From Streptomyces amritsarensis (GTDB taxonomy: Bacteria > Actinomycetota > Actinomycetes > Streptomycetales > Streptomycetaceae), in NCBI RefSeq assembly GCF_001953875.1, contig NZ_MQUR01000073.1, forward strand, positions 1-40,439: DNA of 40,439 bases, in the 5' to 3' direction. Shown here in pieces: positions 40,116-40,439 of this stretch. Each line of letters starts with the position of its first letter. The stretch's first letter is position 1. The notes beneath the pieces are model-generated. The model had not been told where the DNA came from. It made no database searches and was given only the letters and a program-made list of their open reading frames with translations. Made by a program: the position numbers and the translations under genes.

Positions 40116-40439
40116 TCAATTCGCGTTGAACGACCAGAAGACACCGACCTCGTCGGCGGACACCGCGACCAGGCCGAGATCCATCATGTAGCCGGTGAAG
40201 GGGTGGCCGCTTCTGAGGTCCTGTGCCAGGAAGTCGGGCGCGTCGCTAGTACGGGCGAGGCGGGAAGAGGTCCAGAACGCCGCGTCCGGGCCGAAGCGGT
40301 CCAGCACGATCCGGGCGTCCGCGAGTACCTCGTCGCGGTCCTTCCTCAACCGGACCGGGTTGTCCTCGAAGAACCACTCCTGCGCGAGCGAGGCGAGCAG
40401 CTCGACGGCGGCTCCGGCCGTGATCGGCCGGAGCCCGGC
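40116..40439 (-). CDS. Unrecognised protein, cut by the right edge
   Basis: The frame is open to the window end, so the start is outside. The visible 107 residues include AGAAVELLASLAQEWFFEDN, a charged helix (RKDRDEVLADARIVLDRFGP) and a C-terminal strand pair (GYMMDLGLVAVSADEVGVFW) ending FNAN. I know no family for it. Its size and its place before a CDI toxin fragment and an immunity gene suggest another immunity protein, but this is inference. Its stop is followed in the same frame by the toxin fragment. Confidence 0.6.
   Translation of the reverse strand, partial: AGLRPITAGAAVELLASLAQEWFFEDNPVRLRKDRDEVLADARIVLDRFGPDAAFWTSSRLARTSDAPDFLAQDLRSGHPFTGYMMDLGLVAVSADEVGVFWSFNAN

Overview
The window is very GC-rich. 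Codon third positions are almost all G or C, GTG and TTG starts are common, and the families present (DUF397, DUF5753, DUF1876, DUF2637, DUF3558, class I lysyl-tRNA synthetase, HxlR, DrrAB) are typical of Streptomyces or a close relative. No tRNA or rRNA genes, insertion sequences or CRISPR arrays were seen.

Left part (1-9.7 kb, all plus strand): the 3' half of a phage-tail-like contractile injection system (CIS) operon. In order it holds a Pro-rich VQRQ-repeat protein cut by the window edge, a gp19-type tail tube protein, a LysM baseplate protein, a VgrG-like spike, a PAAR tip, a gp25 wedge protein, baseplate J, tail protein I, and a zinc-ribbon membrane protein with a C-terminal discoidin-like domain that resembles Streptomyces CisA. 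Many of these genes overlap by one to four bases. Sheath, ATPase and tape-measure genes must lie upstream. Facing it (9.7-14.7 kb, minus strand) is an operon for a lipoprotein, a MacA-like adaptor with a peptidoglycan-binding domain, an ABC ATPase and a MacB/FtsX permease. Beside it is a secreted I36-type peptidase inhibitor ending in a strong hairpin.

Middle part (15-30.2 kb): mostly ordinary chromosomal genes. These are a divergent quinone-oxidoreductase/HxlR pair with palindromic operators, a Mut7-C RNase-like protein, a secreted protein, YnfA, an SDR, a Uma2 nuclease-fold protein, RtcB RNA ligase, two DUF3558-type lipoproteins, a DUF2637 membrane protein, lysS and argS (divergent), a VapBC toxin-antitoxin pair and a two-domain VOC protein. 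Convergent pairs are separated by textbook hairpins.

Right part (30.3-40.4 kb): accessory and partly decayed. It has a 64-aa Cys/His/Trp protein, a collapsed regulatory locus (broken ATPase facing a broken HTH-DUF5753 gene, joined at a 26-bp palindrome and followed by an intact DUF397 gene), a beta-helix protein with a leucine-rich-repeat-variant protein, two overlapping AlkB-fold Fe(II)/2-oxoglutarate oxygenase genes, and a TetR-controlled DrrAB exporter with an operator lying over its promoter. It ends in DUF1876 and a toxin-immunity remnant: an RNase A-like CDI toxin lacking its N-terminal part, a CDI immunity protein, and an unrecognised gene running off the edge.

The most notable items are the CIS operon with its tandem-repeat protein and CisA-like factor, the paired oxygenases, the collapsed ATPase/HTH/DUF397 locus, and the orphan toxin fragment.
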